From: UBA1181 sp963654355
GTDB lineage: Bacteria; Bacteroidota; Bacteroidia; Bacteroidales; Paludibacteraceae
NCBI GenBank assembly: GCA_963654355.1
Contig: CAVKBM010000018.1
Location: forward strand, 1 to 28,692
DNA: 28,692 bases
Direction: 5' to 3'
Under the pieces are notes generated by a model. It ran no database searches, had not been told where the DNA came from, and saw nothing but the letters and a program-made list of their open reading frames with translations. Below, piece after piece: positions 15,557-24,545 of the stretch. The position numbers and the translations under genes are program-made. Position 1 is the stretch's first letter, and every line of letters begins with the position of its first letter.

Positions 15557-16333
15557 TTATTTTCTGATAATTCCACGTTGCGAACCTTTTATAAAATCAA
15601 CAATGTATTTTACTTCAGGTATCATCTCACATTCTGCCTCAACCCTCTCAATCGCTTGAGTCGTATTCAAATCAGACATATATATTATACGATAGACATT
15701 CATAATTTTTTCAATCGTCTCGTTGGAAAAATTTCGTCTGGTAAGTCCCACTTTATTGAGCATTTCAAATGATAACGGCTCACGCCCTGCCATAACATAC
15801 GGAGGCACATCTTTTCCTACTTTTGATCCTCCCTGAATCATCACATGACCACCAATTCTGGTGAATTGGTGAACAAGCACACTACCAGAAAGAATTGCCC
15901 AATCATCAATGACCACCTCACCTGCAATTTGCGAGGCATTTCCAATGATAATGTGGTCTCCCAATCTACAATCATGCGCAATATGCGTATATGCCATCAA
16001 CAAACAATTCGAACCTACTACCGTAGTTCCCTTCGATGCTGTTCCTCGATTTATGGTAGCACACTCTCTTACCGTTGTGTTATCACCAACGACAGCGGTC
16101 GTCTCCTCACCGACAAATTTCAAATCTTGAGGAATCGCAGAAACAACGGCATTAGGGAAAATCCTCACGTTCTTTCCTATCCTCGCACCACTCAAAACAG
16201 TGGCATGTGGCATAATAACAGTACCATCCCCAATTTCTACATTCTTATCAACGTAAGCAAAAGCACCGATCTCTACATTCTCACCAATTTTTGCCTCGGG
16301 ATGAACAAAAGCCAATTCGTTTATCATAGACAT
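15557..16333 (-). CDS. lpxA: Acyl-ACP--UDP-N-acetylglucosamine O-acyltransferase
   Basis: LpxA catalyses the first step of lipid A synthesis: transfer of a 3-hydroxyacyl chain from ACP to UDP-GlcNAc. It is 258 residues long and built of left-handed beta-helix hexapeptide repeats. The catalytic motif YTHIAHDC (115-122) contains His120, the equivalent of E. coli His125. Residues about 190-258 form the helical C-terminal region. The start abuts the lpxC-fabZ stop with no gap. A second ATG at 16327 (MINELAFVHP) is also possible. The acyl chain length preferred cannot be told from the sequence. Confidence 0.96.
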   Translation of the reverse strand: MSMINELAFVHPEAKIGENVEIGAFAYVDKNVEIGDGTVIMPHATVLSGARIGKNVRIFPNAVVSAIPQDLKFVGEETTAVVGDNTTVRECATINRGTASKGTTVVGSNCLLMAYTHIAHDCRLGDHIIIGNASQIAGEVVIDDWAILSGSVLVHQFTRIGGHVMIQGGSKVGKDVPPYVMAGREPLSFEMLNKVGLTRRNFSNETIEKIMNVYRIIYMSDLNTTQAIERVEAECEMIPEVKYIVDFIKGSQRGIIRK

Positions 16334-17719
16334 TTATTTATTTTTCGTAATAAGAGCCAAAAACTCAGCCTCTGCACAAATCTTGTCACCGACAATCGCG
16401 TACCCCTTCATTGACGCACATCCACGGCGAACGTCCGTCGTCAAATCTAACTTGAAGATGACCGTATCGCCAGGAACCACCTTATGCCGAAATTTCACAT
16501 TGTTGATACTCAAAAAATATGTTGAATATTTCTCTGGCTCATCAACCGTGTTCAACACTAATATACCTCCTGTTTGCGCCATTGCCTCTACCAACAGCAC
16601 TCCTGGCATAACAGGCTCTTGAGGAAAGTGTCCACAAAAAAACGACTCATTGCCAGAAACACTCTTCACACCGACAACCCCACGTTCCTTCAGTTCAATA
16701 ATCTTATCAATCATCAACATTGGCCAACGATGAGGCAAAAGTTGGCGAATTCTATTGACATCCATCAAAGGCTCTGCCGTTGGGTCATACACAGGGAATA
16801 GTATTTCCTGCTTCTTCAGTTTCTTAAATACCTTCTTAGCAAAATCTGTGTTGACTGTGTGTCCTGGACATGTTGCAATGATATGCCCTTTAATAGGCTT
16901 ACCAATCAAAGCCAAATCTCCAATCACATCCAACAATTTGTGTCGTGCAGGTTCATTGTTGAAAGTCAGAGGTCTTCTTTGCAAATAGCCAAGGTCCGAG
17001 ACTTGGATGCTCGGCATTCCAAGTAGAGATGTCAAATTATCAATTTGTACCTGCTCCATAGGCTGATCATAAATGACGATAGCATTATCCAAATCACCAC
17101 CCTTGATCAAATTATTCTTTAACAAAACCTCTATCTCGCGAACAAACACGAATGTTCTACTCGCCGCTATCTCTTTTTTATAATCACTTAACGAAAATAG
17201 CTGAGCATATTGATTAGACAGAATTGGAGAAGGATACGACACCAAAACACTCACTTGAAAATCGTCGCTTGGCAAAATTTGGAATGTTGAAACACCATCA
17301 GCCGACTTGTATTCCAACTTCTTTGTAACAACAAAATACTCACGCTCCGCCTTTTGCTCCTCCAACCCCACCTTCTCAATTTCCTCAACATAACAAATCG
17401 CGCTCCCGTCTAAGATTGGAACTTCAGGTTGGTTAACTTGAATCAAACAGTTGTCTACCTGCATCGCATACAAAGCAGACATAATATGCTCAATAGTGCT
17501 TACTTTTGCATCACCATCTGCAATCACCGTGCCTCTTGAAGTTTCTACGACATTTTCAGCCAAAGCAGCAACCACAGGCTGCCCTTCCAAGTCAACACGT
17601 TGAAACTTAATCCCATGGTTCTCTGGAGCTGGATTAAACGTAATATCAATGTTTAAACCTGTATGCAATCCCTTACCGGAAAGCGAAAAGGCACTTTTTA
17701 GCGTATTTTGTTTAGACAT
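16334..17719 (-). CDS. lpxC: Bifunctional LpxC deacetylase / FabZ 3-hydroxyacyl-ACP dehydratase
   Basis: This 461-residue protein joins two enzymes. Residues 1 to about 305 are LpxC, the zinc deacetylase and committed step of lipid A synthesis: SGKGLHTG (14-21), Glu77-His78 in EHIMSALYA, His260 and Asp264 in RHKLLD, and His287 in PGHTVN. Residues about 318-461 are FabZ, the fatty-acid-cycle dehydratase: LLPHRWPMLMID (327-338), the catalytic His364 in GHFPQEPVMPG and Glu378 in VEAMAQ. All key residues are intact in both halves. This fusion is known in Bacteroidota and Chlorobi. It places an enzyme that consumes 3-hydroxyacyl-ACP next to one that commits lipid A. The gene lies 3 bases after lpxD. 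Confidence 0.97.
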   Translation of the reverse strand: MSKQNTLKSAFSLSGKGLHTGLNIDITFNPAPENHGIKFQRVDLEGQPVVAALAENVVETSRGTVIADGDAKVSTIEHIMSALYAMQVDNCLIQVNQPEVPILDGSAICYVEEIEKVGLEEQKAEREYFVVTKKLEYKSADGVSTFQILPSDDFQVSVLVSYPSPILSNQYAQLFSLSDYKKEIAASRTFVFVREIEVLLKNNLIKGGDLDNAIVIYDQPMEQVQIDNLTSLLGMPSIQVSDLGYLQRRPLTFNNEPARHKLLDVIGDLALIGKPIKGHIIATCPGHTVNTDFAKKVFKKLKKQEILFPVYDPTAEPLMDVNRIRQLLPHRWPMLMIDKIIELKERGVVGVKSVSGNESFFCGHFPQEPVMPGVLLVEAMAQTGGILVLNTVDEPEKYSTYFLSINNVKFRHKVVPGDTVIFKLDLTTDVRRGCASMKGYAIVGDKICAEAEFLALITKNK

Positions 17720-17722
17720 ATC

Positions 17723-18778
17723 TTATTTACTTAAATCATTCAATTTTTGTTGCAACTCTGCCACTTGTTTTTGCAAGTCAAACAATGTCTGGCGATATTC
17801 TGGAAAATTGCGGAAGCAAACGTACGATTTTCGGAATTTCATCGCATCCATAAATGGCGTACCAAAATAGATTTTATTGGGTTCTTCTATACTTTTGGTA
17901 ACACCAGACTGCGCCTCAAGAATGGTTCCGTCAGCAATCTTCAAATGTCCGGAGATACCTGTCTGCCCCCCAAACATACAATGCTTTCCAACTTTCGTAG
18001 ATCCAGCGATACCAGACTGGGCCGCCATCACCGTATCAGCACCCACCTCAACATTGTGAGCGATTTGAATCAAATTATCTAACTTAACACCCTTACCCAC
18101 AACAGTCGCACCCATTGTAGAACGATCTACAGTCGTGTTTGCACCAATCTCAACGTTATCCTCCAAAACAACGATACCCATCTGAGGAATCTTCTCATAG
18201 TGTCCGTCAGGAGTCGGAGCAAATCCGAAACCATCTCCTCCAATAACGCAACCTGCATGAAGAATACAGTTGTTGCCAATGACACACTCTTTATAGATAC
18301 GAACCCCAGGATAGATTATTACATTGTTGCCGACCTTCACATTGTCGCCAATATAAACTTGAGGATAGACTTGAACATTGTCACCCAACTTTGCACCATC
18401 CTCAACAACAGCATACGCACCAATATATGGATTTTCGCCAACTGTTGCCTTACCAGAAACAAAGGCTAAAGGTGAAACGCCACACTTCTTCGGTTTGAAA
18501 CTGTCAACTAACTGAAGCAAAGAAGCCAAAGCATCGTATGAATTCGACACCTTAATAAGGGTGGCTGCAATCTCGTGTTCTGGCTCAAAATCATTATTCA
18601 CCAAGACAACACTCGCCTTGGTCGTATAGATGTACTCAGTATATTTTTTATTTGAGAGAAATGTAAGCGTTCCAGGTTCACCTGATTCAATCTTCGAGAA
18701 ATTGGAGACCTTAACATTAGGGTCACCAACAACATTACCTTTAAGGTAATCCGCTATCTGTTGTGCAGAAAATTCCAT
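17723..18778 (-). CDS. lpxD: UDP-3-O-(3-hydroxyacyl)glucosamine N-acyltransferase
   Basis: LpxD adds the second 3-hydroxyacyl chain, the third step of lipid A synthesis. It is 351 residues long, normal for the family. It has an N-terminal uridine-binding domain (about 1-95), then a left-handed beta-helix of hexapeptide repeats with the catalytic motif IQIAHNVEVG (237-246, His241), and a short Leu/Gln-rich C-terminal helix (333-350). The frame is open further upstream (to 18859), but I chose the ATG at 18778 because MEFSAQQIADYL matches the family N-terminus and a -7 promoter box lies just upstream of it. It is the first gene of lpxD-lpxC/fabZ-lpxA. Confidence 0.96.
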   Translation of the reverse strand: MEFSAQQIADYLKGNVVGDPNVKVSNFSKIESGEPGTLTFLSNKKYTEYIYTTKASVVLVNNDFEPEHEIAATLIKVSNSYDALASLLQLVDSFKPKKCGVSPLAFVSGKATVGENPYIGAYAVVEDGAKLGDNVQVYPQVYIGDNVKVGNNVIIYPGVRIYKECVIGNNCILHAGCVIGGDGFGFAPTPDGHYEKIPQMGIVVLEDNVEIGANTTVDRSTMGATVVGKGVKLDNLIQIAHNVEVGADTVMAAQSGIAGSTKVGKHCMFGGQTGISGHLKIADGTILEAQSGVTKSIEEPNKIYFGTPFMDAMKFRKSYVCFRNFPEYRQTLFDLQKQVAELQQKLNDLSK

Positions 18779-18794
18779 ACCACGATATTTTTTA

Positions 18795-18802
18795 CAAAAA
18801 TA
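18795..18802 (-). promoter_or_regulatory. -7 promoter box upstream of lpxD
   Basis: TATTTTTG on the minus strand matches TAnnTTTG, 16 bases before the lpxD ATG. A partial -33 (TTTA) lies 18 bases upstream. It would rule out translation from the upstream Met at 18859 for transcripts starting here. Confidence 0.55.
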
Positions 18803-18869
18803 GAGAAATTCGCCTATTTTTAAAGGTAGATTTGAAAAAGTTTCTACCAAATTGCACAAAAGACAACCA

Positions 18870-18922
18870 CAAAAAAAGAAAGAACACCATATAAATTGAG
18901 GAAATCAATGCATTTTGTTCTT
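18870..18922 (-). terminator. Probable terminator of mnmE
   Basis: On the minus strand AAGAACA (18916-18922) pairs with TGTTCTT (18880-18886), with an inner 5-bp stem ATTGA/TCAAT (18895-18909), followed by TCTTTTTTTG. It lies 28 bases past the mnmE stop and before the lpxD promoter. Confidence 0.55.
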
Positions 18923-18949
18923 ATTGAATGACTTCAAGAATGATAAAAT

Positions 18950-20347
18950 TTACTTTCCAATACAAAACTTAGAGAATATATTCCCCAATACCTCATCCGT
19001 CGTAATTTCTCCTGTAATCTCGCCTAAATGGTAAATACACTCACGGATGTCCTGGCTTAAAAAATCGCCAGAAATATTATCTTCCAAACCTTGCTGTACC
19101 CGAAGAATAGCGGAATAAGCATTCTTTAACGCTTCATAATGACGTATATTCGTTACCATCACATCACCATCTCGCACCATTGGTATCTGTGCAGACTGAA
19201 CCAACACAGATTCTATTTCGTCCGTGTTTTCTGCATTTTTTGCCGAAATAAAAATCTGATTTTCAGAATATTGTTTATAGTATTCACTTATTTCTCTCTT
19301 TTTTTCTTCGTCTATCAAATCTACCTTATTGAAGACAATCAACAATTTCTGGTCGGACAGATGCTTTTTAATTTTCTCCGCCAAATCGTCCAAATGTTGT
19401 ATAGACTGCGAAGCATCCACTACCCAAAGAACGACTGCAGCCTTATCTATCTCACGATAACTGCGTTCTATGCCTATCTTCTCTACCTTATCCGTTGTTT
19501 CTCGCAAACCCGCCGTGTCAATGAAACGAAACTGCATTCCATTTATCGCGACCGTGTCTTCAATGACATCACGCGTCGTACCATGGACATCCGAAACAAT
19601 TGCCTTTTCCTCCTTCAACAACAAATTCAACAAAGTTGATTTACCCGCATTCGTTTCCCCCACTATCGACACTGGAATACCATTTTTTATGGCATTCCCA
19701 ACGCTAAACGAATTTCTTAGTCGGCTGATTTTCTGTTCTATTTCGTCCGCCAAAGCTTTCAATTCAGAGCGATCTGCAAATTCCAACTCCTCGTGGTCTG
19801 CAAAATCCAACTCTAACTCCACTAAGGATGTAAAAGTAAGTAACCGATCGCGTAATATTTGCAGTTCTTTGGAAAAACCGCCTCGCATCTGATTCATTGC
19901 CAAACGATGAGAGGCACGATTTTGAGAAGCAATCAAGTCGGCTACAGACTCCGCCTGACTCAAATCCATTCTTCCATTCGCAAAAGCACGTTGCGTAAAC
20001 TCGCCAGCCATCGCCATACGACAACCATGAGAAAGCAACAATTTCAATATCTCTTGTTGAATAAAAACAGAACCATGACAGGAGATTTCTACACTATCCT
20101 CCCCTGTGAAAGAATTAGGTGCGTAGAAAACCGTAGCCACCACCTCGTCTAAGACACTGCCATCATCATAGAGCAATCGACCAAAATGAACAGTATGAGT
20201 CTTTGACCCTTTCAAAGTAAAATTTTTCCTAACAGACCGGAATATAGCGTCTACAATATCAACCGAATTAAAACCAGAGACCCTTACCACGGCAATAGCA
20301 CCCAACCCTGGCGCAGTCGAAATCGCACAAATTGCATCTTTCATCAT
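18950..20347 (-). CDS. mnmE: tRNA uridine-5-carboxymethylaminomethyl(34) synthesis GTPase
   Basis: MnmE works with MnmG to modify the wobble uridine of several tRNAs. The 465-residue length is normal. It has an N-terminal tetrahydrofolate-binding domain (about 1-120), a helical domain, and an inserted G domain with G1 GETNAGKS (230-237), G2 GTTRD (256-260), G3 DTAG (277-280) and G4 NKVD (340-343). It ends in the diagnostic FSKFCIGK with the conserved Cys462. Two in-frame ATGs are adjacent (20347 and 20344); either may be the start. Confidence 0.97.
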   Translation of the reverse strand: MMKDAICAISTAPGLGAIAVVRVSGFNSVDIVDAIFRSVRKNFTLKGSKTHTVHFGRLLYDDGSVLDEVVATVFYAPNSFTGEDSVEISCHGSVFIQQEILKLLLSHGCRMAMAGEFTQRAFANGRMDLSQAESVADLIASQNRASHRLAMNQMRGGFSKELQILRDRLLTFTSLVELELDFADHEELEFADRSELKALADEIEQKISRLRNSFSVGNAIKNGIPVSIVGETNAGKSTLLNLLLKEEKAIVSDVHGTTRDVIEDTVAINGMQFRFIDTAGLRETTDKVEKIGIERSYREIDKAAVVLWVVDASQSIQHLDDLAEKIKKHLSDQKLLIVFNKVDLIDEEKKREISEYYKQYSENQIFISAKNAENTDEIESVLVQSAQIPMVRDGDVMVTNIRHYEALKNAYSAILRVQQGLEDNISGDFLSQDIRECIYHLGEITGEITTDEVLGNIFSKFCIGK

Positions 20348-20374
20348 TTTCCTTTTTTTACTCTACAATCAATG

Positions 20375-20382
20375 CAAAAATA
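20375..20382 (-). promoter_or_regulatory. -7 promoter box upstream of mnmE
   Basis: TATTTTTG on the minus strand matches TAnnTTTG, 27 bases before the mnmE ATG. No clear -33 element is visible. Confidence 0.5.
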
Positions 20383-20455
20383 GTGCTTTTCTATAAATCT
20401 TCACCCTCCTCTCATCATTTGAGACAAACAGGGGCAAACAACGACTGTCGCGTAT

Positions 20456-21346
20456 CTATTTGTTGGAAACGACTTTCTTATTATTGGTAACAACAATTAA
20501 AGTCACTGCTACCAATATCAAAAAAATTCCAAAGATGATACGCTGCGTAAGAACCTCTCCAAAAACGAAAACACCGATACAAATGGCCGTCACAGGCTCT
20601 AAAGCGCCAAAAATCGCTGTCTTCGTACTTCCTATATGTTTTACTGCCACAGCCATCAAAACGAGAGAGAGCAAGCCTGGGAATATAGCCAAAATCAGAA
20701 TGTAGCCCCACGCATCCATTGTCGTCGGCCACATAAGATGCGCCTGTTTCGTTGTCAACGAATGAAGAAGAACCACTACCGCACAGAAAAAAGACGAATA
20801 GAACGTCAGCTTAAAGGCTGAAATATTGAGATTCGCGCGATTTACTATTACTAAGTAAAGCGCATACGAAAGAGCAGAAATTAACACCAACGCAACACCC
20901 ATTGCACTTAGACTTACCTCTGCGCCATAGTAGAGGACACAGACACCCAACAGCGCCAATACAATGGAAAACATCATCGGAAATGTTAATTTTTCGTGGA
21001 AGAATACTGCCATTATCACCGCAACCATAACGGGATAAACGAAAAGCAACGTTGAGGCTATTCCCGCATCCATGAAAACAAAACTTCCATAGTACGTAAG
21101 AGATGACAAGCCAAAAACAAATCCCAAAGCGGATAGATAAATCAACTCTTTGCGAGACAACTTGAATGACTCTTTCCGTACCACCACCGCAATAGCCAAA
21201 AATATCGCGGCCAGAGCAAATCGAAAGAATAAAGCTGAATCAGGATTAAATCCCATTTTATACAATGACAATGCTCCCAAAGGATTCATACCGTAGCAGA
21301 CTGCAGAAAAAACAGCTGCTACATAGCCCTTTAAGTTTGTATTCAT
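20456..21346 (-). CDS. DMT-superfamily (EamA) transporter
   Basis: This inner-membrane carrier of the drug/metabolite transporter superfamily has 296 residues and about ten hydrophobic helices in two EamA repeats (about 5-137 and 150-290). The second repeat carries the usual end-of-domain segment with FGALEPVTAICIGVFVFGE. The substrate is unknown; relatives export amino acids or metabolites. The frame extends to a TTG at 21367, but the ATG at 21346 (MNTNLKGYV) is the better start. It follows the helicase gene by 71 bases and has its own -7 box there. Confidence 0.9.
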   Translation of the reverse strand: MNTNLKGYVAAVFSAVCYGMNPLGALSLYKMGFNPDSALFFRFALAAIFLAIAVVVRKESFKLSRKELIYLSALGFVFGLSSLTYYGSFVFMDAGIASTLLFVYPVMVAVIMAVFFHEKLTFPMMFSIVLALLGVCVLYYGAEVSLSAMGVALVLISALSYALYLVIVNRANLNISAFKLTFYSSFFCAVVVLLHSLTTKQAHLMWPTTMDAWGYILILAIFPGLLSLVLMAVAVKHIGSTKTAIFGALEPVTAICIGVFVFGEVLTQRIIFGIFLILVAVTLIVVTNNKKVVSNK

Positions 21347-21385
21347 AGTTTTCTTTGAATTAATCAATGTTCAAATACGACGGTG

Positions 21386-21393
21386 CAAAGGTA
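21386..21393 (-). promoter_or_regulatory. -7 promoter box upstream of the DMT transporter
   Basis: TACCTTTG (followed by CA) on the minus strand is a canonical TAnnTTTG box, 39 bases before the chosen ATG. This suggests the transporter is transcribed separately from the helicase. Confidence 0.55.
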
Positions 21394-21417
21394 GTGTAAT
21401 AATTGTTTGAATAGTCA

Positions 21418-23427
21418 TCAACTGAAATCAAATTCTCCCCAAATATCTGTTCCGATGGTCTCTCCCTTATATTCTGCGGTTTCAATTCTACCAACCTTTG
21501 GAGTCGTTTCACTTTCAAAAAGCTCATTAGGCATGTTATTAAAGAAATACAACACATCAGATTGGTTGCCACTCCGCATATCAACGTGGTGTGAATGGAT
21601 ATTGCGGTAAATCTGCAATTCATCTTTGGCACGAGTCAAGGCAACATACAAGCAACGGCGTTCTTCTTCTATTGCATCAATACCATTCTCTACCGCACGA
21701 GTTGTCGGATATGAGGCTGGCGAAGCTTTCAATAGATAACAAATTGAAGACTCCAAACCTTTGGCTGAGTGAATAGTTGTCAGAATGACGTTGTCCTTCT
21801 CCCCCGCTTCTCCTTGTTTAATGGTCGTTTCTAATTTTGGATCCAGCACATATTCGGAAACGAATTCCATGATTCCACTTGTTCCGATAGCCACTTGACA
21901 AAGGACATCAAAATCCTGCTTACGCCATTCCCATTCATCTTTGTAGATTTCTTTCAAACGAACTTCCATTGTCTCTAAAGTTTTTGAGATAGCGAGAGCA
22001 GGTTCAAATTGCAGGTTCTTAATATTATTGAGGGTAAGAGAGATTTCTTCTTGCAAACCACTACCTGCCAATTTATCCAAACATTGATCTAACGTCTCCT
22101 CTACAATCACATCATTGATGATTTTAGAGGCTGTGATTTCACCAATACCTTTCCAAAGCAACAAATAACGCATCCATGCCAATTCATCCTTAAAATTTGC
22201 AACAATACGCATTGGCGCAACTAAATCACGCACATGCTTCGACTGCATCAAACTCAATCCACCATAAACGATATATGGTATGTGCTTTGATATACACATA
22301 GACTCCACAGTACGCAAACCATAGAGAGAACGACACATCACCATATTGTCAGAGTAGCTCAGCCCTTTTTCCGAGATACTTCGCTTTATCTTTTCCGTTA
22401 CATCATTCGCTTCATCCCATTCATCCTTGCAAGTTACGAAAACAGGCTTGCGACCTGCTCCCCGAACAGACATTAGGTTCTTATTGTACTGAAAAGATGA
22501 ATTGTTCAAGATCCAATTTGAAAGATTAAGAATATTCTGTGTAGAACGATAATTAATAGTTAGATTCATACGCTCTGCATAAGGAACCAAATTCGTAAAA
22601 TTATGCATTGTCTTAAAATCTGCTCCACGGAACGCATAGATACTCTGCGCATCATCTCCCACGCAGAACAAATGGCAATTTTCATAAAAGGAACTTAAAA
22701 GTTGATATTGCAACGGATTTGTGTCTTGCATCTCATCCACCAAAATATGATCATAACGACCCACAATAAATTTGCGAGCATCTTCATTTTTCTGCAATCC
22801 TTTTGCCACTATATTTAGAATATCATCATAGTCTATATATTTATGCACTGTTTTATACGCAAAATAACGACGGATTACTTCCTCATACACAGGCTTATTT
22901 AACTCTATACTCTTTAACGTAGAAGCTTCGTCTGCAATTGAATTGCTGTAGAGTTTCGTGCGCATAGCATCCGTCAAAGAACAACGAGCATTCACGGCAT
23001 ACGAATAGATATCCAATACATCAGCTGGTTTAATGACATGCTTCTCCTTGTCTTTCAATCCTTTTCCACATAGCAGTTTGATACAACTTTCCCGATCATC
23101 CTCATCAAGCAACGTATAGTCGTGATATGCAAATACCTTCGGATTATTGGTGATAATGTCCATGCACCACGAGTGAAACGTCTGGCCACGCAAGCCATCC
23201 AAAGGAAATCCACTCATCTCTAATTTGATACGTTCCACAATCTCACGAGCAGACTTTCGCGTAAAACTCAGAATCAAGATGCGATAGGGAGCGACACCCG
23301 ACTGAATAAGATATTGCGCTCGTGCAATAATCGTACGTGTTTTTCCCGTACCCGCTCCTGCCATCACCAACAGATGTTTTCCTGCAAATTCCGCCGCGGC
23401 ACGCTGCTGTTCGTTCAATTCTGCCAT
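21418..23427 (-). CDS. UvrD/Rep-type superfamily 1 DNA helicase
   Basis: This ATP-dependent 3'-5' DNA helicase of the UvrD/PcrA/Rep family has 669 residues. Motifs in order are Q-motif/start LNEQQRAAAEF (4-14), Walker A AGAGTGKT (23-30), motif Ia SFTRKSAREI (54-63), Walker B LVDEMQD (229-235), motif III GDDAQSIYAFRGA (257-269), motif IV INYRST (291-296), motif V TTIHSAKGLE and motif VI YVALTRAKDEL. The helicase core is complete. Walker B reads DEMQD instead of the common DEYQD or DEFQD. The C-terminal tail after motif VI is short and lacks an evident UvrD/PcrA tudor-like extension. It is divergent from pyrF. Assignment to one named member (uvrD, pcrA or rep) is not secure. Confidence 0.93.
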   Translation of the reverse strand: MAELNEQQRAAAEFAGKHLLVMAGAGTGKTRTIIARAQYLIQSGVAPYRILILSFTRKSAREIVERIKLEMSGFPLDGLRGQTFHSWCMDIITNNPKVFAYHDYTLLDEDDRESCIKLLCGKGLKDKEKHVIKPADVLDIYSYAVNARCSLTDAMRTKLYSNSIADEASTLKSIELNKPVYEEVIRRYFAYKTVHKYIDYDDILNIVAKGLQKNEDARKFIVGRYDHILVDEMQDTNPLQYQLLSSFYENCHLFCVGDDAQSIYAFRGADFKTMHNFTNLVPYAERMNLTINYRSTQNILNLSNWILNNSSFQYNKNLMSVRGAGRKPVFVTCKDEWDEANDVTEKIKRSISEKGLSYSDNMVMCRSLYGLRTVESMCISKHIPYIVYGGLSLMQSKHVRDLVAPMRIVANFKDELAWMRYLLLWKGIGEITASKIINDVIVEETLDQCLDKLAGSGLQEEISLTLNNIKNLQFEPALAISKTLETMEVRLKEIYKDEWEWRKQDFDVLCQVAIGTSGIMEFVSEYVLDPKLETTIKQGEAGEKDNVILTTIHSAKGLESSICYLLKASPASYPTTRAVENGIDAIEEERRCLYVALTRAKDELQIYRNIHSHHVDMRSGNQSDVLYFFNNMPNELFESETTPKVGRIETAEYKGETIGTDIWGEFDFS

Positions 23428-23444
23428 GTTTGTCTATTTTTATA

Positions 23445-23452
23445 CAAAAATA
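23445..23452 (-). promoter_or_regulatory. -7 promoter box upstream of the helicase gene
   Basis: TATTTTTG on the minus strand matches TAnnTTTG, 17 bases before the ATG, with a partial -33 (TTTA) 20 bases upstream. Confidence 0.55.
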
Positions 23453-23524
23453 AAGAAAAAGCGTAAGTAGAGTAAACACGACAATTAAACAATTCACAAA
23501 GTCATATAATTCTTTCTAATAATG

Positions 23525-23532
23525 TAATTTTG
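23525..23532 (+). promoter_or_regulatory. -7 promoter box upstream of pyrF
   Basis: TAATTTTG matches TAnnTTTG, 38 bases before the pyrF ATG, and is followed by the CA common in such promoters. No clear -33 element is seen. Confidence 0.5.
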
Positions 23533-23570
23533 CATCAAATATAAAATGAAACATAAAGCAATATAAGACA

Positions 23571-24410
23571 ATGAACAGAGAAGAATTGTTTGAGAATATC
23601 AAACGAAAAAAATCATTCCTATGTGTAGGATTGGACACTGATGTAAATAAAATTCCTGAGTTTCTGTTTGATCGCGAGAGCAACGACTATGATCCTGTTT
23701 TTGAATTTAACAAGAGTATCGTAGATGCCACGGCAGACCTTTGCGTCGCCTATAAACCAAACTTGGCTTTCTACGAGAGCCTGGGCGTCGCAGGATGGAT
23801 CTCCTTAGAGAAGACGATTGACTATATCCGCACAAACTACCCTGATCAATTTATTATTGCCGACGCTAAACGTGGGGACATCGGAAACACTTCTGCTATG
23901 TATGCACAAGCTTTCTTTGATGGTTTAGGCGTAGATGCCGTAACGGTTGCTCCTTACATGGGAGAGGACTCTGTTACTCCATTCTTGAAACACGAAGGCA
24001 AATGGGTGGTTCTTTTGGCGTTGACTTCAAACAAGGGTGCGTTTGATTTTCAATTCACTGAGAGCAAGGAAGACGGAGACAAACTCTACGAGAAAGTTTT
24101 GAAGACTTCTCAGAAATGGGCAAACGAAGATGCTATGATGTATGTCGTTGGTGCTACAAAAGCCGAAATGTTGAGCGATATTCGTAATATCATACCAAAC
24201 CATTTCCTTTTAGTACCAGGTATAGGTGCGCAAGGCGGAAGCTTAGAGGAAGTGGTAAAACACGGAATGAACAGCCAGTGCGGTTTGTTGGTCAACTCTT
24301 CTCGTGGAATCATCTACGCTTCAAATGGCGAAGACTACGCCGAGAAAGCTCGTGAGGCTGCCAAGACAGTTCAACTTCAGATGGCAGAATACTTGAAAGA
24401 CCTCAAATAA
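23571..24410 (+). CDS. pyrF: Orotidine-5'-phosphate decarboxylase
   Basis: PyrF converts OMP to UMP, the last step of de novo UMP synthesis. It is 279 residues long, the length of the long (type 2) bacterial form rather than the roughly 235-residue E. coli type. Key sites are VGLDTD (19-24), KPN (62-64), the catalytic DAKRGDIGNT (98-107; Lys100 and Asp103), VAPYMGEDS (126-134) and the phosphate-binding LVPGIGAQGG (214-223). It is a single-gene unit ended by a strong terminator. Confidence 0.97.
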   Translation: MNREELFENIKRKKSFLCVGLDTDVNKIPEFLFDRESNDYDPVFEFNKSIVDATADLCVAYKPNLAFYESLGVAGWISLEKTIDYIRTNYPDQFIIADAKRGDIGNTSAMYAQAFFDGLGVDAVTVAPYMGEDSVTPFLKHEGKWVVLLALTSNKGAFDFQFTESKEDGDKLYEKVLKTSQKWANEDAMMYVVGATKAEMLSDIRNIIPNHFLLVPGIGAQGGSLEEVVKHGMNSQCGLLVNSSRGIIYASNGEDYAEKAREAAKTVQLQMAEYLKDLK

Positions 24411-24444
24411 AGTTATTGCAATACGATAAAACTTTTTCAAGCAT

Positions 24445-24484
24445 AAAAAAGGTGAGTTCTTCTATTAGAACTCACTCTTTTTTC
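24445..24484. terminator. Strong bidirectional terminator after pyrF
   Basis: GTGAGTTCT (24452-24460) pairs perfectly with AGAACTCAC (24467-24475) over a six-base loop. It is flanked by an A-tract (24445-24450) and a T-tract (24478-24483), so it can serve pyrF on the plus strand and the convergent lipoprotein gene on the minus strand. Confidence 0.85.
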
Positions 24485-24545
24485 TTATTACTTCTGTTGG
24501 TATTTTTTTTGCGGACAGCAATAAAATCTTACATCTTTTATAAAA

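Noticed and set aside
15845..16414. Long plus-strand open frame (189 codons) opposite lpxA and the end of lpxC-fabZ
   Set aside because: It is antisense to well-identified genes, its translation is low-complexity and Asn/Thr/Arg-rich with no recognisable domain, and no promoter or conserved start is visible.
18779..18859. Upstream extension of lpxD giving 27 more residues
   Set aside because: The family N-terminus begins at MEFSAQQ (18778), and a -7 promoter box lies inside the extension.
19139..19639. Plus-strand open frame of 166 codons opposite mnmE
   Set aside because: It lies entirely inside the intact mnmE G-domain region. Its Phe/Tyr/Ile-rich translation is the usual shadow of the other strand.
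21360..21632. Minus-strand open frame of 90 codons overlapping the end of the helicase gene
   Set aside because: Most of it lies inside the helicase coding region in another frame, and it matches no family I recognise.
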